A program made the translations under genes and the position numbers. Positions 44,459-52,857 of a stretch of DNA of 64,000 bases are shown in pieces; position 1 is the first letter of the stretch, and each line of letters starts with the position of its first letter. The notes under the pieces are model-generated. The model was not told the DNA's origin and made no database searches. It saw only the letters and a program-made list of their open reading frames with translations. Source of the DNA: Rubrobacter xylanophilus DSM 9941 (GTDB taxonomy: Bacteria > Actinomycetota > Rubrobacteria > Rubrobacterales > Rubrobacteraceae); NCBI RefSeq assembly GCF_000014185.1, contig NC_008148.1, positions 1,716,001 through 1,780,000 on the forward strand. Direction: 5' to 3'.

Positions 44459-45196
44459 TCAGGCGCTGGGGCGGGCGAGGCCCGCTGCGGCCTCGCCGTC
44501 CAGGAGGAAGGCGGCGTCGGGGTGGCGGCGGAGGAGGGAGGCGGGGACGGACTCGGAGATGTCGCCTTCGATCGCGGCGGCGACGGCGCGGGCCTTGCTG
44601 GCGCCGGAGGCGAGCAGGAGGATGCGGCGGGACTCGAAGATGGTGGCCATGCCGACCGTGATGGCGTGCTCCGGGACCCGGCCCTCTTCGAAGTCCCTGG
44701 CGTTCACCCGGCGGGTGGACTCGGCGAGCCGGACGATACGGGTGCGGGAGCCGAAGGGGGCTCCGGGCTCGTTGAAGCCGATGTGGCCGTTGCGCCCTAT
44801 CCCGAGGACGCAGAGGTCTGCGCCGCCGCAGCGGCGGATTTCGGCCTCGTAGCGCTCGCACTCGGCCTCCGGGTCCGGGGCGGCGCCGTTGGGGCAGTGG
44901 ATCCTGCGGGGGTCGGCGTCCACGAGCGAGTAGAAGTTGCGGTGCATGTAGGCGCGGTAGGAGGCCACATGGTCGGGAGGGAGCCCCAGGTACTCGTCCA
45001 GGTTGAAGAAGGTGGCCCGGGCGAAGGAGAGCCCCGCCCGCCGGTGCATCTCCGCCAGGCGCCGGTACATCCCGAGCGGGGTGGTCCCGGTGGGGAGCAG
45101 CAGCACGGCGTCGGGCCTGGAGCGCAGGGTCTCGGCGACCTCCTCCGCGGCGGCGAGGCTCAGCGCCTCGTAGTCGTGGAGGACGCGGACCCTCAA
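44459..45196 (-). CDS. nagB: Glucosamine-6-phosphate deaminase
   Basis: 245 residues with the NagB active-site blocks: LLLPTGTTPLGMYRRL, FFNLDEYLGLPPDHVASY (Asp base), GIGRNGHIGFNEPG (Asp/His dyad region) and AITVGMATIFESRRILLLASG. It converts glucosamine-6-phosphate to fructose-6-phosphate and ammonia. The start is TTG 45196, overlapping the EIIA stop (TTGA). It is the last gene of the PTS unit. No nagA deacetylase is visible in the window. Confidence 0.92.
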   Translation of the reverse strand: MRVRVLHDYEALSLAAAEEVAETLRSRPDAVLLLPTGTTPLGMYRRLAEMHRRAGLSFARATFFNLDEYLGLPPDHVASYRAYMHRNFYSLVDADPRRIHCPNGAAPDPEAECERYEAEIRRCGGADLCVLGIGRNGHIGFNEPGAPFGSRTRIVRLAESTRRVNARDFEEGRVPEHAITVGMATIFESRRILLLASGASKARAVAAAIEGDISESVPASLLRRHPDAAFLLDGEAAAGLARPSA

Positions 45197-45642
45197 CCCC
45201 GGGTCTCGAAGAGCGGCTCCCCGGCCGCGACGGGACCGGTGCGGAGGCCGCCGACCGGGTGCTCCTCGGGGTTCGTGACCACCACGGGGGTTATGGGGTC
45301 GTAGCCCGCGGAGCGGATCCTCTCCAGGTCGAAGCGGACGACCGGCTGGCCCGCCTCCACCTCCTCCCCCTCGGCGGCGAGCCGCTCGAAGCCGTCGCCC
45401 CGCAGCTCTATCGTGTCCAGGCCCAGGTGGACGATCAGCTCCACGCCGTCCGCCGTCTCGATGCCGAAGGCGTGCCCGCCCTCGAAGAGCTTGACGAGGG
45501 TGCCGGAGACCGGGGCGACCGCCACGCCGCCCGAGTCCGGGACGACCGCGGCCCCCCGTCCGGCCATGCCGCCGGCGAAGACCTCGTCGGGCACCTCCTC
45601 CAGGGGAACGGCCCTGCCGGAGATCGGGGAGAGAACCTCCAC
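45193..45642 (-). CDS. PTS glucose-family EIIA
   Basis: 149 residues, EIIA-Glc (Crr) fold: SPISGRAVPLEEVPDEVFAGGMAGRGAAVVP, GTLVKLFEGGHAFGIETADGVELIVHLGLDTIELRGDGF (active His in VHLGLDT, second His in GHAFGIE). It passes phosphate from HPr to the EIIB domain encoded immediately upstream. GTG 45642 starts 2 bases after the EIICB stop. Confidence 0.92.
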   Translation of the reverse strand: MEVLSPISGRAVPLEEVPDEVFAGGMAGRGAAVVPDSGGVAVAPVSGTLVKLFEGGHAFGIETADGVELIVHLGLDTIELRGDGFERLAAEGEEVEAGQPVVRFDLERIRSAGYDPITPVVVTNPEEHPVGGLRTGPVAAGEPLFETRG

Positions 45643-45644
45643 GG

Positions 45645-47135
45645 CTAGCCCTTCCTCAGCCGGTTCACCCGCTCGGCGATCCGGTCGGATTGTGTGCCCA
45701 TGACCACCTGGACCACCTTGCCGCGCTTCACGACCCCGGAGGCCCCGAGCTCCCGCAGCCGGGCCTCGTCGATCCGTTCCGGGTCCCCGACGAAGAGGCG
45801 CAGGCGGGTAATGCAGCCCTCGCAGCTCTCTATGTTCTGGCGGCCGCCGAGCGCATCGACCACGCTGCGGGCGAGGGCGTCCTCGCGATCCTCCCCGGCG
45901 GGCTCCCGCCCCTTCGCCTCCGGACGGGGGCCGCGCTGGCTCTCCGGGAGGATCCAGTCGGCCGAGAGCCCGGTGGCGGCCTCCCCGCGCCCGGGGGTGG
46001 CGAGGTCGAACCGCTTTATGAAGAAGCTGAAGACGGCGTAGTAGACGGCGAAGTAGACGGCGCCGAGAACCCAGATCCAACCTTCCCCGGTGGTGTTCTC
46101 CTTGGTGAAGTTCAGGAAGTAGTCGATGGCCCCGGCGGAGAACCCGAAGCCTATCTTGATGTTCATCAGGGTGGCGATGGCGAGGGCGAGCCCGGTGAGC
46201 ACCGCGTGCACCAGGTAGAGCAGCGGCGCGACGAAGAGGAAGGCGAACTCTATGGGCTCGGTGATGCCGGTGAGGAAGGAGGCGAAGGCGGCCGAGCCGA
46301 GTATGCCTACCGCCACCTTGCGGTAGCGGGCGTGCACGATCATGGCGAGGCAGGCCCCGGGGAGCCCGAACATCATGACCAGGAAGAAGCCCGACATGAA
46401 GAACCCCGCGGTGGGGTCCCCCGCGAAGTACCGGGTGAGATCCCCGTGCACCGTCCCGTCCGGCCCCTGGTAGGTGCCGAGCTGGAACCAGACGTAGGTG
46501 TTCAGGACGTGGTGCAGCCCCACCGGGATGAGGAGCCGGTTGAGGAAGCCGTAGATCCCGGTTCCCACAGCCCCAAGCCCGACGATGGCCTGGCCGGCGG
46601 CGTTCACGACCTCCTGCACCGGCGGCCAGACCAGACCGAAGATCGCCCCCAGCACCAGGGCTGCAAGGGCGGTCACTATGGGCACGAAGCGCCGCCCGCC
46701 GAAGAAGGCCAGGTAGTCCGGCAGGCGTATGTCGTGGAACCGCCTGTAGAGCCCCGCCGCCACGAGCCCGACGATGATGCCGGAGAGCACCCCCATGTTT
46801 ATGTTGGGGTCCGGCTCCCCGTCCACCTGCGGGATGACAGCCTTGAACACCCCGTCGAACACCAGAAACCCGACCAGCCCGGCGAGCGCAGCCGCCCCGT
46901 CTCCCCCCGCCAGACCGAAGGCTATGCCCACGGCGAAGATCATGGAGAGGTTGTCGAAGATGGCCTGCCCGGCAGCCGCCATCCAGGGGAGGTCCAACAG
47001 ATCCTGCTGCCCCAGCCTCAGCAACAGCGCCGCCGCCGGAAGCACCGCGATCGGAAGCATCAGCGAACGCCCCAGGCTCTGCAGCGCCCCAAGCGCCCGC
47101 TCCCAACCAATGCCCCGCGCCGCCGTCGTGCTCAT
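45645..47135 (-). CDS. nagE: PTS EIICB, N-acetylglucosamine/glucose type
   Basis: 496 residues. An N-terminal EIIC domain of about 380 residues with many transmembrane helices (LMLPIAVLPAAALLLRLGQQD, GVLSGIIVGLVAAGLYRRFHDIRLPDYLAFFGGRRFVPI, FMSGFFLVMMFGLPGACLAMI, GITEPIEFAFLFVAPLLYLVHAVL) is followed by a C-terminal EIIB domain with the phospho-cysteine in IESCEGCITRLRLFV. The NIGVLSG..FHDIRLPDYLAFFGGRRFVPI pattern and the nagB partner favour N-acetylglucosamine or glucosamine. It imports and phosphorylates the sugar; EIIA is separate. Confidence 0.9.
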   Translation of the reverse strand: MSTTAARGIGWERALGALQSLGRSLMLPIAVLPAAALLLRLGQQDLLDLPWMAAAGQAIFDNLSMIFAVGIAFGLAGGDGAAALAGLVGFLVFDGVFKAVIPQVDGEPDPNINMGVLSGIIVGLVAAGLYRRFHDIRLPDYLAFFGGRRFVPIVTALAALVLGAIFGLVWPPVQEVVNAAGQAIVGLGAVGTGIYGFLNRLLIPVGLHHVLNTYVWFQLGTYQGPDGTVHGDLTRYFAGDPTAGFFMSGFFLVMMFGLPGACLAMIVHARYRKVAVGILGSAAFASFLTGITEPIEFAFLFVAPLLYLVHAVLTGLALAIATLMNIKIGFGFSAGAIDYFLNFTKENTTGEGWIWVLGAVYFAVYYAVFSFFIKRFDLATPGRGEAATGLSADWILPESQRGPRPEAKGREPAGEDREDALARSVVDALGGRQNIESCEGCITRLRLFVGDPERIDEARLRELGASGVVKRGKVVQVVMGTQSDRIAERVNRLRKG

Positions 47136-47169
47136 GCTCCGCCTCCCTGCTTCCTCTCCGGACTTGTTA

Positions 47170-47203
47170 TGTGGACTATACTACCAACTCGCAAGTGGAG
47201 CAA
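47170..47203 (-). promoter_or_regulatory. Promoter and DasR/NagR-like operator of the EIICB-EIIA-nagB unit
   Basis: Minus strand: TTGCTC (47203-47198), 17 bases, TATAGT (47180-47175; 5 of 6). The -10 is embedded in TGGTAGTATAGTCCACA (47186-47170), which resembles dre/NagR sites (TGGTNTAGACCA class), so repression by a GntR/HutC protein is plausible. Confidence 0.55.
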
Positions 47204-47218
47204 CGATTTCCGGGGGCT

Positions 47219-48850
47219 TCAGAGCTCCGAGAGGATCTTCTTCGCCCGCGGGATGGAGGGCGGGCTCATGGAGAGTTCGGTCACGCCGAGGCGCACGAGA
47301 TAAGGGATCATGCCGGGGTCTCCCGCGGCCTCGCCGCAGGCTCCGACCCAGATGCCGGCCTCGCGGGCGGCCTCGCAGGTGTGGCGGATGAGCTCCAGGA
47401 CGGCGGGGTGGTCGGCCCGGTAGAGGCGGCGCAGCCGCTCGTTGCCCCTGTCGGCGGCCAGGGTGTACTGGATCAGGTCGTTCGTCCCGATGGAGAAGAA
47501 GGAGACCTCGCGGGCGAGCTCTCCGGCCAGGATGGCCGCGGCGGGCGTCTCGATCATCACCCCCGCCTCCAGCGGGCCGCAGGGCGTTCCCTCCTCCTCG
47601 AGCTCCCGGCGGCACTCCTCCAGGTGCTCCCTCGCCGCCCGGACCTCCTCCACCCCGGTCACCATCGGGAACATCACCTTCAGGTTGCCGTGCGCCGCCG
47701 CGCGCAGAACGGCCCGCAGCTGGGTCCTGAAGAGGTCCGGCAAGTCCAGAGACATCCTTATCCCCCGCCACCCCAGAAACGGGTTCTCCTCGGCCGGCCG
47801 GTCTATCCCCGGAAGATCCTTGTCCCCGCCCACGTCCAGGGTCCTCACGATCACCGGCCTCTCCCCGAAGACCTCCACGACCCGCCGGTAGGCGGCGTAC
47901 TGCTCCTCCTCGGAGGGCAGCTCGTCCCGCTCCATGAACAAAAACTCCGTCCGGAAGAGCCCCACGCCCTCGGCCCCCCAGGAGAGCGCCTCCTCCGCCT
48001 CCTCCGGCGAGCCCAGGTTGGCGGAGACCTCGATCCGGCGCCCGTCCCGCGTGCGCCCCTCGATGTGGCGGTACTCCTTCAGCAGCGCGGCCTCCGCGTC
48101 GGACCTCCGCCGCCGCCGCTCGAAGAGCTCCAGCGTCCCGGGGTCCGGGTCGGCCACCGCGTATCCCTCCCCCCCGTCCAGCGCCACCACGGAGGCCCCG
48201 AACGCCTTCTCCAGCTCCTCCCCCACCCCCACCACCGCCGGTATCCCTAAGGAGCGGGCCATTATCGCGACGTGGGAGGTGCGCGAGCCCTCGGCGGTGA
48301 CGAACCCCAGAACCTTCTCCCTGGGAAGCCGGGCCGTGTCGGAGGGGAGCAGGTTGCGGGCCAGGATCACAGAGGGGCGATCAAGGCCCTCTATCCCGGA
48401 GGAGGGGCCGCCGACCAGCTCGGTGGCGATCTGGGCCGCCACATCGCGCACGTCGTCGGCCCGCGCCGCCATGTACTCGTCGTCCATGGCGGCGAACGAC
48501 CGGGCGTACTCCTCGCCCACGGCGAGAACCGCGGCCCCGGCGCCCTCCCTCCCCTCGCGCACCCTCCGCTCCACCTCGGCGGCGAGCTCCGGGTCCCCGG
48601 CGATCTCGGCGTGGGCCTCGAAGATGGCCGCCTCCTCCCCGCTCCCGGCCTCCCGCAGCCGGGCGGCGGTCTCGGAGAGCCTCTCCCGAACGGCCTCCAC
48701 GGCCCGCCGGAAGCGCGAGATCTCCTCCTCCACCGCCCCCTCGGGAACGTTCCCCGCGGGCCGCGGGCCGCGGGGGGCGTACACGTAGGCGGGCCCCACG
48801 GCCACCCCCTCCGAGGCCGCCACGCCCGAGAGCTTCAAAGGGATGCCCAC
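47219..48850 (-). CDS. ptsI: PTS enzyme I (phosphoenolpyruvate-protein phosphotransferase)
   Basis: 543 residues, normal EI size. The phospho-histidine motif GFVTAEGSRTSHVAIMARSLGIPAVVG lies near residue 190, GVGLFRTEFLFMERDELPSEEEQ near 290, and FFSIGTNDLIQYTLAADRGN and GACGEAAGDPGM in the PEP-binding C-terminal barrel. It takes phosphate from PEP and passes it to HPr. It starts 4 bases after the ptsH stop and ends just before the promoter of the EIICB gene. Confidence 0.94.
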   Translation of the reverse strand: MGIPLKLSGVAASEGVAVGPAYVYAPRGPRPAGNVPEGAVEEEISRFRRAVEAVRERLSETAARLREAGSGEEAAIFEAHAEIAGDPELAAEVERRVREGREGAGAAVLAVGEEYARSFAAMDDEYMAARADDVRDVAAQIATELVGGPSSGIEGLDRPSVILARNLLPSDTARLPREKVLGFVTAEGSRTSHVAIMARSLGIPAVVGVGEELEKAFGASVVALDGGEGYAVADPDPGTLELFERRRRRSDAEAALLKEYRHIEGRTRDGRRIEVSANLGSPEEAEEALSWGAEGVGLFRTEFLFMERDELPSEEEQYAAYRRVVEVFGERPVIVRTLDVGGDKDLPGIDRPAEENPFLGWRGIRMSLDLPDLFRTQLRAVLRAAAHGNLKVMFPMVTGVEEVRAAREHLEECRRELEEEGTPCGPLEAGVMIETPAAAILAGELAREVSFFSIGTNDLIQYTLAADRGNERLRRLYRADHPAVLELIRHTCEAAREAGIWVGACGEAAGDPGMIPYLVRLGVTELSMSPPSIPRAKKILSEL

Positions 48851-48854
48851 GCGG

Positions 48855-49115
48855 CTAGGGCTCCTCCGAGGTCACGATCTCAACCAGCGCCTCGACGGCC
48901 TCCTCCGCGTCCTCGCCCTCGGCCCGGATCACCACCCGGTCGCCCTTCTTCGCCCCGAGGGTCATGAGCTTCAGCGGGCTCTTGGCGTTGGCCTCCTTGC
49001 CGTCCTTTATGACCACGATGTCCGAGACGAACTGCTTGGCCGTCCCCACGAACCTGGCCGCAGGCCTGGCGTGCAGCCCCTCCTCGGGCACCACCGTGGC
49101 TTCGCGTTCTACCAT
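48855..49115 (-). CDS. ptsH: PTS phosphocarrier protein HPr
   Basis: 86 residues with active His15 in EEGLHARPAARF and a regulatory-type Ser46 in AKSPLKLMTLGAKKGD. It carries phosphate from EI to EIIA. The ATG at 49115 is the HPr start; ORF sequence upstream to 49181 is not conserved. It is the first gene of the PTS block. Confidence 0.93.
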   Translation of the reverse strand: MVEREATVVPEEGLHARPAARFVGTAKQFVSDIVVIKDGKEANAKSPLKLMTLGAKKGDRVVIRAEGEDAEEAVEALVEIVTSEEP

Positions 49116-49185
49116 AAGGCTCCTCACACTGCGCTGCGCACCACAACCCAACTCCACGCGCCGGGGTTCCCCGGCCAGCACAGGC

Positions 49186-49197
49186 AGTCTATACCAG
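49186..49197 (-). promoter_or_regulatory. DasR/NagR-like site upstream of ptsH (CTGGTATAGACT)
   Basis: Minus-strand CTGGTATAGACT shares TGGTATAGAC with the TGGTNTAGACCA class of GntR/HutC sites and contains a -10-like TATAGA. I see no good -35. It is the second such site in the PTS block. Confidence 0.4.
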
Positions 49198-49212
49198 CGC
49201 GGTCAGGAAAGC

Positions 49213-49980
49213 CTAGCGCGGCGCCATCCGGATGGCGCCGTCGAGCCTTATGACCTCGCCGTTGAGCATCTCGTTCTCGACGATGTGCCGCGCAAGCGCA
49301 GCGTACTCCTCCGGCCTGCCCAGCCGCCGCGGAAACGGTACCTGCTCCCCCAACGACTCCCGCACACCCTCCGGCAGCGCAGCCAGCATCGGGGTCTGGA
49401 AGATGCCCGGGGCTATCGTTGCAACCCTTATGCCGTGCTCGGCCAGCTCGCGCGCTATGGGCAGCGTCATGGAGACCACCCCTCCCTTGGACGCAGAGTA
49501 GGCTGCCTGCCCGATCTGGCCCTCAAACGCCGCCACGCTCGCGGTGTTGACGATCACCCCCCGCTCTCCGCCCTCCGTCGGCTCGTTCCCGGCCATGGCC
49601 GCCGCCGCAAGCCGGATGGCGTTGAAGGTGCCTACCAGGTTTACCTGCACGGCGCGCACGAAGTCCTCTAGCGGGTGGATGCCCTTCTTGCCGAGCACCT
49701 TCCTGGCCGGTCCTATCCCGGCGCAGTTTATGAGGCCGTGCAGCGCACCGAAGCTCTGCAGGGCAGCGTCCACCGCTTTCCGCACGCTGCCTTCGTCGGT
49801 GACGTCGGTGCGCACAAAGCGCGCCCTCTCCCCTATCCCGGCGGCCGTCTCCTCGCCCGCCGCCTCGTTCACGTCGGCCACCACGACGCCGGCGCCGTTC
49901 TGGGCGAACAGGCGCGCGGTAGCAGCCCCGAGCCCGGAGGCCCCGCCGGTGATGAGGAACGTCCTGTTCTCCAGCCGCAA
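49213..49980 (-). CDS. SDR 3-hydroxyacyl-CoA dehydrogenase-like protein
   Basis: 255 residues, close in pattern to 17-beta-HSD10-type 3-hydroxy(2-methyl)acyl-CoA dehydrogenases: [73 protein letters not shown], catalytic [23 protein letters not shown], and [26 protein letters not shown]. It oxidises a 3-hydroxyacyl-CoA, here probably 3-hydroxy-3-phenylpropanoyl-CoA. It is the last gene of the ammonia-lyase operon, 22 bases after the thiolase. Confidence 0.85.
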   Translation of the reverse strand: MRLENRTFLITGGASGLGAATARLFAQNGAGVVVADVNEAAGEETAAGIGERARFVRTDVTDEGSVRKAVDAALQSFGALHGLINCAGIGPARKVLGKKGIHPLEDFVRAVQVNLVGTFNAIRLAAAAMAGNEPTEGGERGVIVNTASVAAFEGQIGQAAYSASKGGVVSMTLPIARELAEHGIRVATIAPGIFQTPMLAALPEGVRESLGEQVPFPRRLGRPEEYAALARHIVENEMLNGEVIRLDGAIRMAPR

Positions 49981-50002
49981 GTCTCCTCCCTCTCTTCCGT
50001 CT

Positions 50003-51187
50003 CTAGTCCTCGACGCGCAGCACCAGCGCGGCCCCGGTGTCCCCGGCGGCGCAGCCGGTGAAGAGCCCCGTCCCGCCGCCGCGCAGCCTCAGCTCCTCGA
50101 CGAGCTCGGCGATCAGGCGCATCCCCGTGGGCCCCTGCGGGTGGCCGAAGACGAGGCTCGAGCCGTACCGGTTTATCTTATCCTGCGGGAGGCCGAGCTT
50201 CCGGGAGAGGTAGACGTCGTTGACGGCGAAGGGGTTGTGGGTCTTTACCGCGTCCACCTCCCCCAGGCCGAGCCCGGCCGCCTCCAGCGCCGCGAGGGCC
50301 GCGGGGACGGGGGCCTTGGGCATCCTGGCCCTCTCCACCCGGGCCACGCCGGAGGCGAGGAGCCGCACCACGCCCTCCCCGCCCGAGAGGGAGCGCGCCC
50401 GCTCGCCGGTGGTGACCAGGGCGCCCGCGGCCCCGTCGGCCGGGTGGGTCTGGCTCCCGTAGGTTATGACGCCGCCCTCGCTCAGGGGCCTGAGGCGCCG
50501 CAGCGCCTCCTCGCTCGTGGGGTGGACGCCGTGGTCCTCCTCGAGCAGGAGCGGCTCCCCGCGGGGGCGCGGCACCTCCACCGGCACCATGTAGCGCCTC
50601 TGGAACGCGCGGCCGTCCGCCAGGGCGTCCCGGTACTGCTCGTAGCGCAGCAGGGTCACCTCGTCGAGCTCCTCGCGGGTTATCCCCTCCTCGGCGGCCA
50701 CGGCCTCGGCGGTGGCGACCATGGACTCGCCGGCCCAGGGGTCGCGGGCGAAGGCGTCGAGGACCCAGTGCTCTATCTCCGGCGCCCCGCCCATCCCGGA
50801 GGGGTTGGGGTAGAGGAGGGTGGGGCCGTTGGAGGTGCGGTCGGCGGCGACCACGAGGGTGGGGTCGGGGGCCGCGGAGGCGGCGGCCGCGGCGAGGCAG
50901 GCCACCGAGGTGGCGCACGCCTGCGAGACCATCGGGCCGGTCACCCCCGGGGCCCCGAGCCGGGCGGCGAGGGTGGGGGCGCCGTAGAAGATCCCCTTCT
51001 GCGGCACCGTCCACCCGAAGACGAGGGAGCCGATCTCCCCGGGGTCGAACCCCCGCTCCTTGAGCGCCCGCCCGCTCACCCGCACGGCGAGCTCCAGGCT
51101 GCCGACCTCGGCGAGCGGCCCCTGCCAGCGGGCAAAGGGCGAGGACCAGAGAAACCCGACCGGGATGCAGGCGTCCCGGAACCTCAT
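50003..51187 (-). CDS. Thiolase-family protein (3-ketoacyl-CoA thiolase, SCP-x-like)
   Basis: 394 residues. Thiolase landmarks: nucleophile Cys in [14 protein letters not shown] (about residue 88), [19 protein letters not shown] (His), [20 protein letters not shown] and [15 protein letters not shown] near the C-terminus (second Cys). The sequence is divergent from FadA, with an NPSGMGG region and HNPFAVND in place of NEAFA. It would split a 3-ketoacyl-CoA such as benzoylacetyl-CoA. The ATG at 51187 shares ATGA with the ligase stop. Confidence 0.8.
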   Translation of the reverse strand: MRFRDACIPVGFLWSSPFARWQGPLAEVGSLELAVRVSGRALKERGFDPGEIGSLVFGWTVPQKGIFYGAPTLAARLGAPGVTGPMVSQACATSVACLAAAAASAAPDPTLVVAADRTSNGPTLLYPNPSGMGGAPEIEHWVLDAFARDPWAGESMVATAEAVAAEEGITREELDEVTLLRYEQYRDALADGRAFQRRYMVPVEVPRPRGEPLLLEEDHGVHPTSEEALRRLRPLSEGGVITYGSQTHPADGAAGALVTTGERARSLSGGEGVVRLLASGVARVERARMPKAPVPAALAALEAAGLGLGEVDAVKTHNPFAVNDVYLSRKLGLPQDKINRYGSSLVFGHPQGPTGMRLIAELVEELRLRGGGTGLFTGCAAGDTGAALVLRVED

Positions 51188-52833
51188 CCCGCGCTCCCCT
51201 GCTCCTGCCCGCGGGAGCGCTCCTCCTGCGCAAGCACCCGCCTGAGCAGCTTGCCCACAGCGCTCTTGGGCAGCTCCTCCCTGAACTCCACCTCCCTGGG
51301 TACCTTGTAGGGGGCAAGCTCCCTCCTGCAGTGCTCGATGAGCTCCTCCTCGCTCACGGAGGTGCCCTCCCCTCCTCTTCTTCTTATGACCACGAAGGCC
51401 TTTGGCACCTCCCCCCGGTAGGGGTCGGGGCTTCCCACAACGACGGCCTCCACCACCTCCGGGTGGGAGTAGATGACCTCCTCCACCTCCCTCGGGTAGA
51501 CCTTGTAGCCGCTGACGTTGATCATGTCCTTCTTGCGGTCGACGATGTAGAGGTAGCCCTCCTCGTCCATCCGCACTATGTCCCCCGTGTAAAGCCAGCC
51601 GTCCCGCAGCGCGAGGGAGGTCTCCTCGGGCATGTTCCAGTAGCCCTTCATGACCTGCGGCCCCTTGACGACGAGCTCGCCGGGCTCCCCGACGGGCATC
51701 TCCCTCTCCCCCGTCTCGGGGTCCACCACCCTCACGTCGGTGCCGGGAATGGGCACGCCGACGCTGCCGGGCACCGGCCCCCTGAGGTAGGTGTTGAACG
51801 AGACCGGCGCGCCCTCCGAGAGCCCGTAGCCCTCCCAGATGTCGCGGCCGGTCTTCTGCTTGAAGGAGCGCATGAGCCCCACGGGCACGCTGGCCCCGCC
51901 GGAGGTGTAGAGAAGCACCCTGTCCAGTCCGTAGTCCTCCATCCGCGGGTAGCTGTGAAGCGCCATGTAGAGGGTCGCGACCCCGGCGAGCATGATGGGC
52001 TGCTCGCGCTTTATGAGCTGCATCATCTCGTCGGGCTGGAACTTCGGGACGAGCAGCAGATTCCAGCCGTGCCGGAGGCCGAACAGGAGCACCATGGTCA
52101 TCCCGAAGATGTGGAAGAGCGGGGCGACGGCGACGACCTTGCCGTTCTCCGGGAAGTCTCCGGGGTCCTCGATGAGGAAGTCTATGGTCTGCTGCACCCC
52201 GCCGAGCAGGTTGCGGTGGGTGAGCATCGCGCCCTTGGAGACGCCGGTGGTCCCGCCGGTGTACTGGAGGGAGGCGAGATCCTCTTCGGGGTCTATCTTT
52301 ACCTCGGGGGGCGGGCCCGGCGCGGAGCGCAGGAACTCCTCGAAGGTGGTGTCGCCGCCGGAGAGGCCGCCCTCCGGCTCGCCGACGCACACCACGCGCC
52401 GCAGCGGGGTGCGCGGCTGCACCTCCTTGACCTTCGCGTACGTCGCGGCGTGGACCACGGCGGTCTGCGTGCCGGAGTTGGAGAGGATGTGCTCCAGCTC
52501 GCGCCCGGTGTAGAGGGGGTTTATCTGGGTCGCGGCCGCCCCCGCCCGCACGGTGCCGAAGAACCCTATGACGTACTCGGGGCAGTTGGGGAGCATGAGC
52601 CCCACCCGGTCGCCCTTACACACCCCGCTTCCCGCGAGGGCGGCGGCGAAGCCCTCGGAGAGCTCTAGCAGCTCCCGGTAGGAGATCTCGCGCTCCCCCA
52701 TGGTCAGGGCGGTGTGGGAGGAAAACCTGCGCGCCGCGTCCTCCAGAAAGGCCGGCAGGCTCTCCTCGATGATCCTGGGCCTTATCCTGTCCCCGTAGAC
52801 GGATAGCCAGGGCCGCTTCTCTTCCCGCAGCAT
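51184..52833 (-). CDS. AMP-forming aryl/acyl-CoA ligase (probable cinnamate-CoA ligase)
   Basis: 549-residue ANL ligase: SLQYTGGTTGVSKGAMLTHRNLLGGV (P-loop), EGYGLSEGAPVSFN, YTGDIVRMDEEGYLYIVDRKKDMINVSGYKVYPREVEEV, and C-terminal LPKSAVGKLLRRVLAQ. It resembles long-chain acyl-CoA and 4-coumarate-CoA ligases. It follows the ammonia-lyase by 24 bases, so cinnamate is the natural substrate prediction. A generic fatty-acid role cannot be excluded. Confidence 0.85.
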   Translation of the reverse strand: MLREEKRPWLSVYGDRIRPRIIEESLPAFLEDAARRFSSHTALTMGEREISYRELLELSEGFAAALAGSGVCKGDRVGLMLPNCPEYVIGFFGTVRAGAAATQINPLYTGRELEHILSNSGTQTAVVHAATYAKVKEVQPRTPLRRVVCVGEPEGGLSGGDTTFEEFLRSAPGPPPEVKIDPEEDLASLQYTGGTTGVSKGAMLTHRNLLGGVQQTIDFLIEDPGDFPENGKVVAVAPLFHIFGMTMVLLFGLRHGWNLLLVPKFQPDEMMQLIKREQPIMLAGVATLYMALHSYPRMEDYGLDRVLLYTSGGASVPVGLMRSFKQKTGRDIWEGYGLSEGAPVSFNTYLRGPVPGSVGVPIPGTDVRVVDPETGEREMPVGEPGELVVKGPQVMKGYWNMPEETSLALRDGWLYTGDIVRMDEEGYLYIVDRKKDMINVSGYKVYPREVEEVIYSHPEVVEAVVVGSPDPYRGEVPKAFVVIRRRGGEGTSVSEEELIEHCRRELAPYKVPREVEFREELPKSAVGKLLRRVLAQEERSRGQEQGSAG

Positions 52834-52857
52834 CTTCCGGCTCCTCCTTTCCGCCTC

